Shown here in pieces: positions 1 through 7,110 of a DNA stretch of 64,000 nt. The translations under genes and the position numbers were made by a program. A model generated the notes under the pieces. It was not told the origin of the DNA and ran no database searches. It was given only the letters and a program-made list of their open reading frames with translations. The DNA is from Candidatus Melainabacteria bacterium (GTDB lineage Bacteria > Cyanobacteriota > Vampirovibrionia > Obscuribacterales > Obscuribacteraceae), in contig JABDBL010000003.1 of assembly GCA_013288645.1 (NCBI GenBank), forward strand, positions 62,001-126,000, read 5' to 3'. Each line of letters begins with the position of its first letter. Position 1 is the stretch's first letter.

Positions 1-1
1 G

Positions 2-550
2 GTTACTGCAAAAATAGTGGTGACTAAAGTAAATCCAACTTCTTTTGCACTGAGCGATAAAGTAATCATAGAAGGACGCAATTTTAGTGATCATCCTGAT
101 GTTACACAAGTTGTTATAGGAGATAAACAGGCGACTGTAGTTTCGGCAAAAAGTAAAACCATACAGATAAAACCCCCCAGCGGATTAATGGGAGGCAAGA
201 CAAAACTTTATGTGATGATTGGTAACCAGAAGAGTAATCCTATCGAAGTAACTATAAAAGGCGCGCCAGAGATTGGGAGTGTAAGTATGATTTCGACTGC
301 ACCGGGACAGCCGCTAACTATTACGGGAACAGGCTTTTCTGATGTAGCGGGTGAAAATGAGGTAACGATAGGTGGTTATCCGGCCGAAATTAGATCTGTC
401 AGCTCTACGTCTATTACGGTTGAAGTGCCTTTGGGTCTGGATGCGATTAATCCCTCCTGGGGTGTTCCTATTACAGTGAAAACAAACAATATGGAAGCAA
501 CAGATCCAACCAACAGCGCTAAAATCAATATCCAATTGCGAGTTTTTTAA
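2..550 (+). CDS. IPT/TIG-repeat protein, 3' part (5' end outside window)
   Basis: The reading frame is open from the first bases of the window (VTAKIV precedes the GTG at base 17), so the gene very likely starts upstream. The visible part contains two Ig-like IPT/TIG units of about 80 residues: one around SDKVIIEGRNFSD and one around GQPLTITGTGFSD, each with the family pattern of a hydrophobic strand, G-x-G/R-F and a later VxVP strand. IPT/TIG domains are found in surface-exposed or periplasmic bacterial proteins and usually mediate binding; no enzymatic motif is visible. Its TAA stop overlaps the ATG of prfB by one base (TAATG), suggesting translational coupling or at least co-transcription, although the functional link is not obvious. 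Confidence 0.75.
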   Translation, partial: VTAKIVVTKVNPTSFALSDKVIIEGRNFSDHPDVTQVVIGDKQATVVSAKSKTIQIKPPSGLMGGKTKLYVMIGNQKSNPIEVTIKGAPEIGSVSMISTAPGQPLTITGTGFSDVAGENEVTIGGYPAEIRSVSSTSITVEVPLGLDAINPSWGVPITVKTNNMEATDPTNSAKINIQLRVF

Positions 551-1666
551 TGGCGATTGAGTTAAGCGAACTAAAGAACGAAATTGAACTTTTAGAGGAG
601 CGCCTGGCGAAAGTCAGCGAATTTCTTTGACCCAAATAGGATGCAAAAAGAGTTAGAAAAGCTAGAAAGCCAAACTCTTGAAAGTGATTTTTGGAAAGAT
701 CAAAGTCGCGCTCAGCAAACAACTCAAAAAATGAGTCGTCTAAAGCAACCGCTTGAACAATACCGTAAGTGGTGCCAAGAGGTTAGTGATTTTTCTGTTC
801 TTACACAAGTGGCATTAGAGGAAAAAGATGATTCTGTAACCGGTGAAATTGATAAAGGCTTAAAACGTATAAAATTTGAGCTCGAGCGTTTTGAGTTTAA
901 TAAGCTATTGTCAGGTGAATATGATAATTCGGCAGCTATTGTGACTATCAATGCCGGTGCCGGTGGTACTGATGCCCAAGACTGGGCTGAGATGATGCTG
1001 CGTATGTACTTTCGCTGGGCACAGAATAGGGGCTTCAAAACAGAGCTTATTGATCAATCGCCGGGGGAAGAGGCAGGCATAAAAAGCGCCACTTTTAAAG
1101 TAGACGGACCATATGCTTATGGCTATTTGTCCTGCGAAAAAGGTGTACACCGATTAGTACGCAAGTCGCCTTACAAGCAAGGAAATGATTCCCGTCAAAC
1201 AAGCTTTGCAGCAATAGAAGTAAGTCCTTTGCTCGACGATATTGATCATATTGTTGAAATTAAAGATGATGATATCGAAGTTGATACAATGCGTGCTGGT
1301 GGCGCTGGTGGACAAAACGTGAACAAAGTAGAAACAGCTGTGCGTATTGTGCATAAACCATCGGGAATTGTCGTTAAATGTCAGCAAGAACGCAGTCAAT
1401 TACAGAATAAGGCGCTAGCTATGGATCTCTTGCGCTCAAAATTATTGGCGATAAAACAAGCGGAAAGGGAAGAAGAATTAGCGAAAATCAAAGGTGAAAC
1501 TGTACAGGCTACCTTTGGTAATGCCATTCGGTCCTATGTGCTTGATGATCGCATGGTTAAGGATAATCGCACCAAAGAAGAAACCACCAATGTAGAAGCG
1601 GTTTTGAATGGCGATTTAGACTCATTCATTGAAGCCTATTTGCGCTTTAAAGCGACAAAACGATAG
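550..1666 (+). CDS. prfB: Peptide chain release factor 2, with programmed +1 frameshift
   Basis: RF2 releases the finished peptide at UGA and UAA stops. A short frame begins at ATG 550 ([11 protein letters not shown]) and runs 26 codons to an in-frame TGA at 628-630 in the context CTT TGA C. Slipping +1 at CTT continues as [12 protein letters not shown] and reaches the stop at 1666, giving about 371 residues, the usual RF2 length. The GGQ motif that triggers hydrolysis lies at about residues 253-255 ([11 protein letters not shown]). The anticodon-like tripeptide is SPY (about residues 206-208) instead of the usual SPF. The purine-rich Shine-Dalgarno-like stretch normally placed just before CTT is not seen. 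The ORF track lists only the part after the shift. Confidence 0.96.
625..631 (+). promoter_or_regulatory. RF2 programmed frameshift site (CTT TGA C)
   Basis: CTTTGAC is the slippery CUU codon, the UGA stop and the C that weakens termination, as in most bacterial prfB genes. When RF2 is scarce the ribosome pauses at UGA and slips one base forward, so RF2 autoregulates. The usual AGGGGG-like stimulator three bases upstream is absent here; the bases are GAATTT. The nearest purine run (GAGGAG, 595-600) is too far away to act the same way. Confidence 0.9.
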
Positions 1667-1680
1667 AAAAAGGTGAAATA

Positions 1681-1721
1681 CCGGGATAAAGGCTGCTATA
1701 AAGCGAACGCCTTTATCCCGG
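1681..1721 (+). terminator. Hairpin after prfB
   Basis: A 13-bp perfect inverted repeat (CCGGGATAAAGGC and its complement) lies 15 bases after the prfB stop. There is no clear T-run behind it, so it may be a terminator of the less common kind or a 3' stabiliser. It also marks the boundary between AT-rich sequence and the first GC-rich island. Confidence 0.55.
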
Positions 1722-1784
1722 CATCTGCCTTCTGGGCTCCTTGGTCTGGGAGTGTCAAGTCTGGACCTTACGAGATTCTGAGGA

Positions 1785-1803
1785 GCGGTTGGCGGTCCCG
1801 CCC
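1785..1803 (+). repeat. 19-nt island repeat, copy A
   Basis: Sequence fits GCGGTyGGyrGTCyCGCCC. It lies 13 bases past the stop of the 211-aa minus-strand gene. Three copies occur in this island in the same orientation, each just downstream of a gene. Confidence 0.6.
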
Positions 1804-1815
1804 CGGGATTGCTCC

Positions 1816-2451
1816 TTAGTGTTCTTCATGTTCTGCCTCGGCGGCGCTCCCTTCGGGGCTGGTCAGTGCAATGTGGTGGAGCCAATCGTAGGCGGTGTGC
1901 AGAGTAGTCTCCTCAATAGGGGAAATCTCAATCTGGAACTCCTCCTGGACGTGTCTCAACAAGATGACTGGGTCGACTCTCAGGACGTTTGCAACATCAT
2001 CGTCGCAGCGAATGGACCTCATGTCCTTTGTGCCGAGGTCGGCGAGGATGGTGGCTAGAACATAAGCGTCACTGCTTAGAATCCAAAGTAGTGTGCCGTT
2101 TTCGCCCTGTCCGTCGCCATGGGATTGGTCCGAAATTCCGTGATTCAGCGGTTCGCCGTTAGACTCGACCGGGTCTTCCGGTGTTCCAGCGGATTGGGCC
2201 TCGACCAGGTCGATAAGGTCCTGCATGACCTTGGCATTCACGAGGTCGTCAGGTTGAAGCGAGGTCCTGAACTCGGCGTTGAGGTCGTGTGCCAGGTGTT
2301 CTCGGTCGGCGAACTCCAGGTCAGGCAAACGACTTCGTTCGGTAGGGACGAAGTCCAGCCAAAGGCTTTCAGAGGCTGTGGCCATGACGGCGTTTGCACG
2401 GGACCGTGAAGAAGGGACGTTAGCTGGGTCTTGGAATTCTGATGGGATCAT
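1816..2451 (-). CDS. Hypothetical protein with two degenerate acyl-carrier-protein-like domains
   Basis: Start ATG 2451 has a GGAG at suitable distance. No recognised named family. By eye, two stretches follow the acyl carrier protein pattern: about residues 38-90 (LPDLEFADREHLAHDLNAEF ... MQDLIDLV) and about residues 130-200 (DDVANVLRVDPVILLRHV, then EEFQIEI and an AYDWLHHI helix). In true ACPs the second helix begins with DSL, the serine carrying phosphopantetheine. Here the corresponding positions are D-P-V in the second unit and no serine in the first, so neither unit could be modified. Linker between them is Glu/Gly/Asn rich. Codon use is far more GC-rich than flanking genes. First from the 3' end in a three-gene minus-strand series; the fold assignment is inference. 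Confidence 0.6.
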   Translation of the reverse strand: MIPSEFQDPANVPSSRSRANAVMATASESLWLDFVPTERSRLPDLEFADREHLAHDLNAEFRTSLQPDDLVNAKVMQDLIDLVEAQSAGTPEDPVESNGEPLNHGISDQSHGDGQGENGTLLWILSSDAYVLATILADLGTKDMRSIRCDDDVANVLRVDPVILLRHVQEEFQIEISPIEETTLHTAYDWLHHIALTSPEGSAAEAEHEEH

Positions 2452-2505
2452 CTTTTCTTGTCTCCGTTAAATCTGTGATTTGTCGATGAGATTGGTTGCC
2501 TCTGG

Positions 2506-2524
2506 GCGGTCGGCAGTCCCGCCC
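2506..2524 (+). repeat. 19-nt island repeat, copy B
   Basis: GCGGTCGGCAGTCCCGCCC, able to fold into a short GGGCGG/CCGCCC hairpin with the preceding G's. It lies 28 bases beyond the stop of the 91-aa gene on the minus strand. Confidence 0.6.
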
Positions 2525-2552
2525 AATTATCGAATTTCTTAGCAAGTTCCAT

Positions 2553-2828
2553 TCAGGAACTGGGGTGTGACGATTCGATCCTGTCAGCAGGAATAAGGTC
2601 GAGCAAAACACCGACCGTAAGTTCCTCGGGGTCAAGGTTCCATATATCGGCGCCCAACCTCTCAGCCACTGCGTCGAGGAGATCGTTGAGAACTTGGAAC
2701 CAAGGCATGTGGAGATCTGCGACGAAATTCGTATCGTCGCTCAGACGAATGTCTTCCTTGCCGGTAACCCTGATTACGATCTCTTTCAGCCGGCCGCGCA
2801 GACTTTCTCGAGTTTGAACCGAAGGCAT
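2553..2828 (-). CDS. Small acyl-carrier-protein-like protein lacking the attachment serine
   Basis: A 91-residue protein, ACP-sized, with a clear AGGAGAA ribosome binding site before ATG 2828. The whole length follows the four-helix ACP plan: an amphipathic first helix (SLRGRLKEIVIRV), a loop ending in DDTNFVADL, matching the family pattern xxSFVEDL, helix two (FQVLNDLLDAVAERLGADI) and a last helix (LTVGVLLDLI). Where ACPs have G-A-D-S-L, this protein has H-M-P-W-F, so the phosphopantetheinyl serine is replaced by tryptophan. It would therefore not carry acyl groups by the normal chemistry. Role unknown; a structural or adaptor use of the fold is possible. Of the proteins in this island it is the most convincing ACP match. 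Confidence 0.7.
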   Translation of the reverse strand: MPSVQTRESLRGRLKEIVIRVTGKEDIRLSDDTNFVADLHMPWFQVLNDLLDAVAERLGADIWNLDPEELTVGVLLDLIPADRIESSHPSS

Positions 2829-2880
2829 GCTGATTCTCCTGATGATGTGAGAATGACCTGATCTGATGAATGTACGATAG

Positions 2881-2899
2881 GCGGTTGGTAGTCTCGCCC
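2881..2899 (+). repeat. 19-nt island repeat, copy C
   Basis: GCGGTTGGTAGTCTCGCCC, only 6 bases after the stop of the 136-aa gene (minus strand). Same orientation as copies A and B. Confidence 0.6.
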
Positions 2900-2905
2900 G
2901 GTGCT

Positions 2906-3316
2906 CTAGCTATTTTTCCTCCTGTGAAATGGACGACCCTTGCCCTTTCCGCCACTGTGATCGTCGACAGTGGGTGGTGACTGCTGCTGATTTTCAAGAA
3001 GGTTTAGCGGGGAAGGCCGGCGTTGAGCCGCGCAACTCAGCAGGTGCTCCGCCAGGCGAATGCAATTGAGACTGGCATCGGGCTCCGGCGGGAGGCCATC
3101 GTCATCGATCAACCAGCCGGCGGTAACATCGCAAAGGAAGTCCGACCAGACAAGTTCTCTGAACCCTGCGCGGCTGAAGGATGTAGTCTCATCGAACGGT
3201 TGTTCGGCGAGCTTTCCGCCTTCTACTTGAAGCTGTGCCTGTGCAAGACGCAAGAGCTCACCGATGAGTTTTTGTTTGCCCGGCAAGGGTTGTTTGGTGT
3301 ACGGAGATTTTGCCAT
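2906..3316 (-). CDS. Hypothetical protein, possible ACP-like core with basic tail
   Basis: The ORF track starts at 3337, but the ATG at 3316 (MAKSPYTK) has GGAG 9 bases upstream and is preferred, giving 136 residues. The middle (FSRAGFRELVWSDFLCDVTA, then a D-rich loop and SLNCIRLAEHLL) fits the helix pattern of the two neighbouring ACP-like proteins, again without a DSL serine; this match is weaker. The C-terminus is a Pro/Gln-rich then Gly/Lys/Arg-rich tail (GGKGKGRPFHRRKN), which could bind nucleic acid or acidic partners. It is the first gene of the minus-strand series that includes the 91-aa and 211-aa genes. Function unknown. Confidence 0.5.
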   Translation of the reverse strand: MAKSPYTKQPLPGKQKLIGELLRLAQAQLQVEGGKLAEQPFDETTSFSRAGFRELVWSDFLCDVTAGWLIDDDGLPPEPDASLNCIRLAEHLLSCAAQRRPSPLNLLENQQQSPPTVDDHSGGKGKGRPFHRRKNS

Positions 3317-3349
3317 CGCTTCATGCTCCATCCTCATGAGTTTGAGGAA

Positions 3350-4110
3350 AACGATCCGTTAAGGGTTTACTGGTGTCCCCGGCTGACAAGGCTAAAGCGT
3401 TACATTCCTGACAATGGTGAACAAGCTTCTGCAATAGCGTGTCCTCCATTTGCAAATAAATTTCCCTTATCCGCCTCGATCAGGAAGTTTATTTACAAGT
3501 TGGGTGGTCGTTGGTATAGAAGTCTGAGTATTATCCGGTTGTAAAGCATTAGTTACGATACTTTCATCTTGTCATTTTGGTTTTTCGCGGATCAAGCAAA
3601 GGACCAAAATGCAGCAATAAATTACCGTATTCAAGAAGCTCATGGAATCAGCCATTTGAGTTGCCGAATCAAGAGTGACAAGATTCTGCTAGAAAAATGA
3701 GACAAAAATTCTTTCAATTGAGAATATTTTCTAAATTAAATAGGCTTCGAGCTAGTTAGCGCAGCTAGCAGAGGTATGGAAACTATTCCATATGATGCTC
3801 TAATGACATCTTGTGCAGAATTTTTAACGCGCTAGCCGTGCTAAGCAAAATATGCAGGATTAATATTCGGATTTTTACTAATCTCTTATCATGTAATAGC
3901 TACTGCATGTCCCTTAAACACCACAAAACTCATGTTCTCATTGGTCCGCAGTTGTCAGAGGTCTTTTTGTCTTCAACCTTGAACCATCCTTATCTGCGTT
4001 GCTTTATAAAAGCAATTTTTGCTAGTGGTTAAGAGCCTCGTTTTAATGGATTTTTTGGTTTACAAGGAAGTTGTACAGTTTTTAGTTTGAATCCTTTTTC
4101 GCGCCAAGTG
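3350..4110. other. AT-rich intergenic stretch
   Basis: About 760 bases between two GC-rich islands. Composition drops sharply back to AT-rich after about 3550. The only ORF (73 codons at 3811) has no ribosome binding site and no protein-like composition, so no gene is called. Promoters for the divergent genes at 3316 and 4154 should lie here, but I cannot pick convincing boxes. Confidence 0.6.
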
Positions 4111-4153
4111 CGTGCGGGTTCAGACCACACATCGCTTCGGAGGTATGAGTCGA

Positions 4154-5113
4154 ATGAGGAAATGTGTTTGTGCGTTCGCCTTGATGCTCATGCTCTGCTT
4201 CGTGCCGAGCGCGAGCGCTCAACGGGGCAAAGCAACGAGATCCAAGTCGGAAACCGCCACAGTCACCAATTCGAAGGGTAAGACCGCCAAGGTTACCGGA
4301 AGCGGGAACACCACCGTTAATCGGCAGGGCGGCTCGACAACGGCCACTCGCGATGGTACCGTCACAGCGACAGGTTCTAAGGGCGAGACGAAAACCGCTA
4401 CTGGCAGCGAAACCGCCACCGTTAATCGGCAGGGCGGCTCGACAACGGCCACTCGCAACGGCACCGTCACAGCGACAGGTTCTAAGGGCGAGACGAAAAC
4501 CGCTACTGGCAGCGAAACCGCCACCGTTAATCGGCAGGGCGGCTCGACAACAGCCACTCGCGATGGTACCGTCACAGCGACAGGTTCTAAGGGCGAGACG
4601 AAAACCGCTACTGGCAGCGAAACCGCCACCGTTAATCGGCAGGGCGGCTCGACAACGGCCACTCGCAACGGCACCGTCACAGCGACAGGTTCCAAGGGCG
4701 GGACGACGACGGCCACCGAAAACCGTACTACCACGGTCAATCGGCAAGGTGGTCCAACGACGGTCAATGCTTACGAGGCCTTTGGGCTTCGGGCGCCGTC
4801 TTCGACAACGGTCAATCGCAACACCAACACCGTGGTGATTGGGGGTGTCCACCACACCCTTTACCCAACACCGTTCGGGTCGATCCCAGTTCCGTCGGCT
4901 CGGCTCGGCATTCAGCCGCCTGTTACTGCCGCTGTTGTCAACCAGTCGGCGACCTCGGTCGTGGTGGGTCAATCGGCCACCCCTCCTGTTCCAGGTGCCG
5001 TTGGCGCAGCGATTTTACGTAGGAGAGCAGCGGAGGCCCTAGCTCCGGCTGCCGATCCGGTCCCCGAGGTCGTCGACCGTCCGATTTTACGACGGCGCCG
5101 CGGCGGACAGTAA
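4154..5113 (+). CDS. Exported Thr/Gly-rich protein with 35-residue tandem repeats
   Basis: GGAGG lies 10 bases before ATG 4154, so this start (MRKCVCAFALML) is chosen over 4112; product about 319 residues. A signal peptide ends near PSASA-QRG. It is followed by four nearly identical 35-residue repeats of the type TVNRQGGSTTATRDGTVTAT, with a fifth degenerate unit. The DNA repeat period is exactly 105 bp (starts at about 4316, 4421, 4526, 4631), with alternate units carrying RDG or RNG, which suggests expansion by doubling of a 210-bp pair. The C-terminal half is Val/Thr/Ala/Pro-rich and contains two copies of AILRRR-like motifs (AAILRRRAAE and RPILRRRRG). The composition suggests a beta-structured surface or extracellular protein. 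GC-rich relative to the chromosome; family not recognised. Confidence 0.75.
   Translation: MRKCVCAFALMLMLCFVPSASAQRGKATRSKSETATVTNSKGKTAKVTGSGNTTVNRQGGSTTATRDGTVTATGSKGETKTATGSETATVNRQGGSTTATRNGTVTATGSKGETKTATGSETATVNRQGGSTTATRDGTVTATGSKGETKTATGSETATVNRQGGSTTATRNGTVTATGSKGGTTTATENRTTTVNRQGGPTTVNAYEAFGLRAPSSTTVNRNTNTVVIGGVHHTLYPTPFGSIPVPSARLGIQPPVTAAVVNQSATSVVVGQSATPPVPGAVGAAILRRRAAEALAPAADPVPEVVDRPILRRRRGGQ
4316..4735 (+). repeat. 105-bp tandem coding repeat, four copies
   Basis: In-frame direct repeat inside the exported protein gene; successive copies of GTTAATCGGCAGGGCGGC start every 105 bases. Copies 1 and 3 share GATGGTACC, copies 2 and 4 share AACGGCACC, so copy-pair duplication is likely. 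Confidence 0.9.
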
Positions 5114-5124
5114 CACCACTCCTA

Positions 5125-5154
5125 TTGCGGACGGAGTGAGCTCGCGGTCCGCAA
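5125..5154 (+). terminator. Hairpin shortly after the repeat-protein gene
   Basis: TTGCGGAC and GTCCGCAA form an 8-bp perfect stem 12 bases after the stop at 5113. No T-run follows; a second hairpin (AGCGCCGTG/CACGGCGCT, 5209-5242) and a stronger terminator follow downstream. Confidence 0.4.
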
Positions 5155-5208
5155 AGGAAGACTGAAACTGTAAATCCCTTGGTCGGTCACTGACCATAGA
5201 GATGAGCG

Positions 5209-5242
5209 AGCGCCGTGTGAAGCAGTGCTATTGCACGGCGCT
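5209..5242 (+). terminator. Second hairpin downstream of the repeat-protein gene
   Basis: 9-bp perfect stem AGCGCCGTG ... CACGGCGCT with a 16-base loop. Lies between the first hairpin and the T-rich terminator; may be part of a structured 3' UTR. Confidence 0.4.
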
Positions 5243-5260
5243 TTCGACAAGCTGTAACCA

Positions 5261-5315
5261 GAAAGTCCTGGGTAGGACGATCATTTCGTTGCTACCCCGG
5301 GCTTTCGGTTTTTTC
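5261..5315 (+). terminator. Rho-independent terminator
   Basis: GAAAGTCCTGGGTAG pairs, with two mismatched or wobble positions, with CTACCCCGGGCTTTC, followed by CGG and TTTTTT. It closes transcription of the exported repeat protein at 4154-5113. Confidence 0.75.
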
Positions 5316-5364
5316 GGCTCTTTTTATCACTTCATTTAGATGAGGCGGCTGGCTATTGTTTACG

Positions 5365-5628
5365 TTAATAAACTCTACGGCGGCACTCTTTGCAGAAAGC
5401 ACGTAAGCCTTTTGGGCGAAAATATTTTAGCTCTTGCCATTTTCTGTCATAGGACAAATAAAGACGGTCGTCACTCACACCTCTATAAGCAATATGTATT
5501 ATGTTGCTACAACAAGGGGGGGCATTTTCTTTGGTATTGCTTATAGACTGTGGGGACACAGCATGCTCGACTTTTGCAGAGCGTTTAGGGAATAACCAAT
5601 CAAATGGGTTATGAGGCATTATCGACAT
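5365..5628 (-). CDS. Small hypothetical protein with C-terminal Cys pair
   Basis: An 87-residue protein with a strong AAAGGAG site 5 bases before ATG 5628, which is the main reason to accept it. The C-terminal 30 residues are basic and contain FCKECRRRV, and an earlier PPCC lies near residue 38, so a zinc site is possible. The composition is protein-like and the codon use is that of the AT-rich chromosome, unlike the islands. It stands alone, convergent with the terminator region at 5315 and divergent from the membrane protein at 5791. No family recognised. Confidence 0.5.
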   Translation of the reverse strand: MSIMPHNPFDWLFPKRSAKVEHAVSPQSISNTKENAPPCCSNIIHIAYRGVSDDRLYLSYDRKWQELKYFRPKGLRAFCKECRRRVY

Positions 5629-5790
5629 GTTTACTCCTTTACTGCCCTTGTTTTTGCTAAATCTGAGGCTTATTCAATTGTGTCATAATGTTTTCCTTGA
5701 CCGTAGGCCGCAAAATAATCCGACTGTTGCCAGCGGAGAAAATTGTGGTCTATTCTATTTTAGACTCTAATTATTACCAAAAGGAATTAT

Positions 5791-7089
5791 ATGACACAGT
5801 CGAGCGCCGAACTTTCTATTCGGCCATTGAGAGAGAAGGTTGTTCGTCTGGCGATATTTGGCTATATAAGTCTTCTGCTCATGTGGACAATTTGCCTTTT
5901 TGGAACGCTACTGTTCCTTTATTTTGCACACAGTCTTTCTTTGCCGCCACGTATCGATGCGAAAGGAGGCAGCTCGCTTGAATTTACTGATTTTGTGCAT
6001 TTCTATGTTGCGGGCAAAATAACTTTGTCGCCATTAAGGCACCTGTTTTATTCCTGGGACATACAAAAGCAGTTTTTGGAGAATATAACGCAGTGTGTGA
6101 TTGCTAATGAAGACTTTTACACTCAATATGTGCCCATTGTATTTTTACTAATGGCTCCTTATGCATTATTGCCGATAGATTCAGCGCATTTACTTTTTGA
6201 TTTTACTAACTTGTGTTTGGGTCTTGCAGGATATTGGTTTGCTGTAAAACGGATTCCACAAATAAATAACAAAATGCCTTGGCTAATATTGATTGGTGCT
6301 TTAGCATCAATGCCTTCATGGAATACTCTGATGTTGGGACAAATTTCTTGGCTGTATTTAGGCATACTTTGCTTATATTTTGCTTCTTTGCTTAAGGGCA
6401 ATGATATGCAAATGGGGCTGGCCCTTGCTTTATGCATTATTAAGCCCCAATATTTTCCATTTTTGTTGATCCCTGTTTTGTGTTTGGCACGCTATCGTGC
6501 CCTCCTTATCACCTTTGCCTGGGGTGCTTTATTTTTTATTATTAGCGTACTGGTTTTTGGGTTGAAGGCCATACTTGCTTATCCTTTCGCTCTTATCCAA
6601 TGTGAATCGGTATTCAAATCCACACATACTTATGCGATGTACTGTCTAGGAGCATTTTTTTCAAGCTTTGAATCACAACAATCGTTATACCGTTTGTCTT
6701 TAATGCTCCTATTATTGACTTTAATTGCAACTGCAATAATTATTATTCGCAAATTCAGAAAAGGATCAAAATCAAATAAAGCCGTTAATTGGATGATTGC
6801 TTCAGTAGTTTTAGGGGCGTTATTGTTTAGCCCACATACTCATTCGCACGATTGCCTTTTGCTTGTGGTGCCGGCTCTATGGACTTTGCCTTTTTATTCA
6901 CCTTCCAGAAACCAATCATTCAGCCTTAATTTATGGCAATGGACTTTTTATCTCATGCCAGTTATCACCTGGATTGCTCATTGGTTAGTCTATTTTTTCC
7001 ATCTTCCAGGAAATCTATTCTTCGCAATTTTAATGACCGTTCTTTTCGTTTGCGCTCTAAAGCAATTCTGGAAGGAAAGCCAAGTTTAG
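5791..7089 (+). CDS. GT87-type (DUF2029) multispanning membrane glycosyltransferase
   Basis: 432 residues with an AAGGA site before ATG. Hydrophobic segments occur throughout (roughly 10-12 helices). The first extracytoplasmic loop carries TDFVHFYVAGK, matching the DFxxYYxAG region of GT87/DUF2029 GT-C enzymes, in which the aspartate is the likely catalytic base. The KPQ motif (CIIKPQYFPF) and the late HTHSHDCLLL segment also match the family. GT87 enzymes transfer sugars, typically mannose, from a polyprenyl phosphate carrier to an acceptor outside the cytoplasmic membrane. A paralogue with the same three signatures lies at 17381-18577 next to a GT2 enzyme that could supply the lipid-linked sugar. 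Acceptor unknown. Confidence 0.75.
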   Translation: MTQSSAELSIRPLREKVVRLAIFGYISLLLMWTICLFGTLLFLYFAHSLSLPPRIDAKGGSSLEFTDFVHFYVAGKITLSPLRHLFYSWDIQKQFLENITQCVIANEDFYTQYVPIVFLLMAPYALLPIDSAHLLFDFTNLCLGLAGYWFAVKRIPQINNKMPWLILIGALASMPSWNTLMLGQISWLYLGILCLYFASLLKGNDMQMGLALALCIIKPQYFPFLLIPVLCLARYRALLITFAWGALFFIISVLVFGLKAILAYPFALIQCESVFKSTHTYAMYCLGAFFSSFESQQSLYRLSLMLLLLTLIATAIIIIRKFRKGSKSNKAVNWMIASVVLGALLFSPHTHSHDCLLLVVPALWTLPFYSPSRNQSFSLNLWQWTFYLMPVITWIAHWLVYFFHLPGNLFFAILMTVLFVCALKQFWKESQV

Positions 7090-7110
7090 TAAGAATTATT
7101 GTATAGTATT

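Noticed and set aside
1785-2899. Integron-type attC sites behind the island genes
   Set aside because: Elements are 19 bases, lack the GTTRRRY/RYYYAAC core sites, and there is no integrase.
2662-2997. 111-codon ORF overlapping two island genes
   Set aside because: Out of frame with the ACP-like genes and their ribosome binding sites; His/Ser/Arg-rich shadow composition.
3811-4032. 73-codon ORF
   Set aside because: No ribosome binding site, Cys/Ile-rich chance composition in AT-rich intergenic DNA.
4219-4972. Long antisense ORFs opposite the repeat protein
   Set aside because: GC-rich repetitive coding DNA leaves all frames open; the plus frame has the ribosome binding site and signal peptide.
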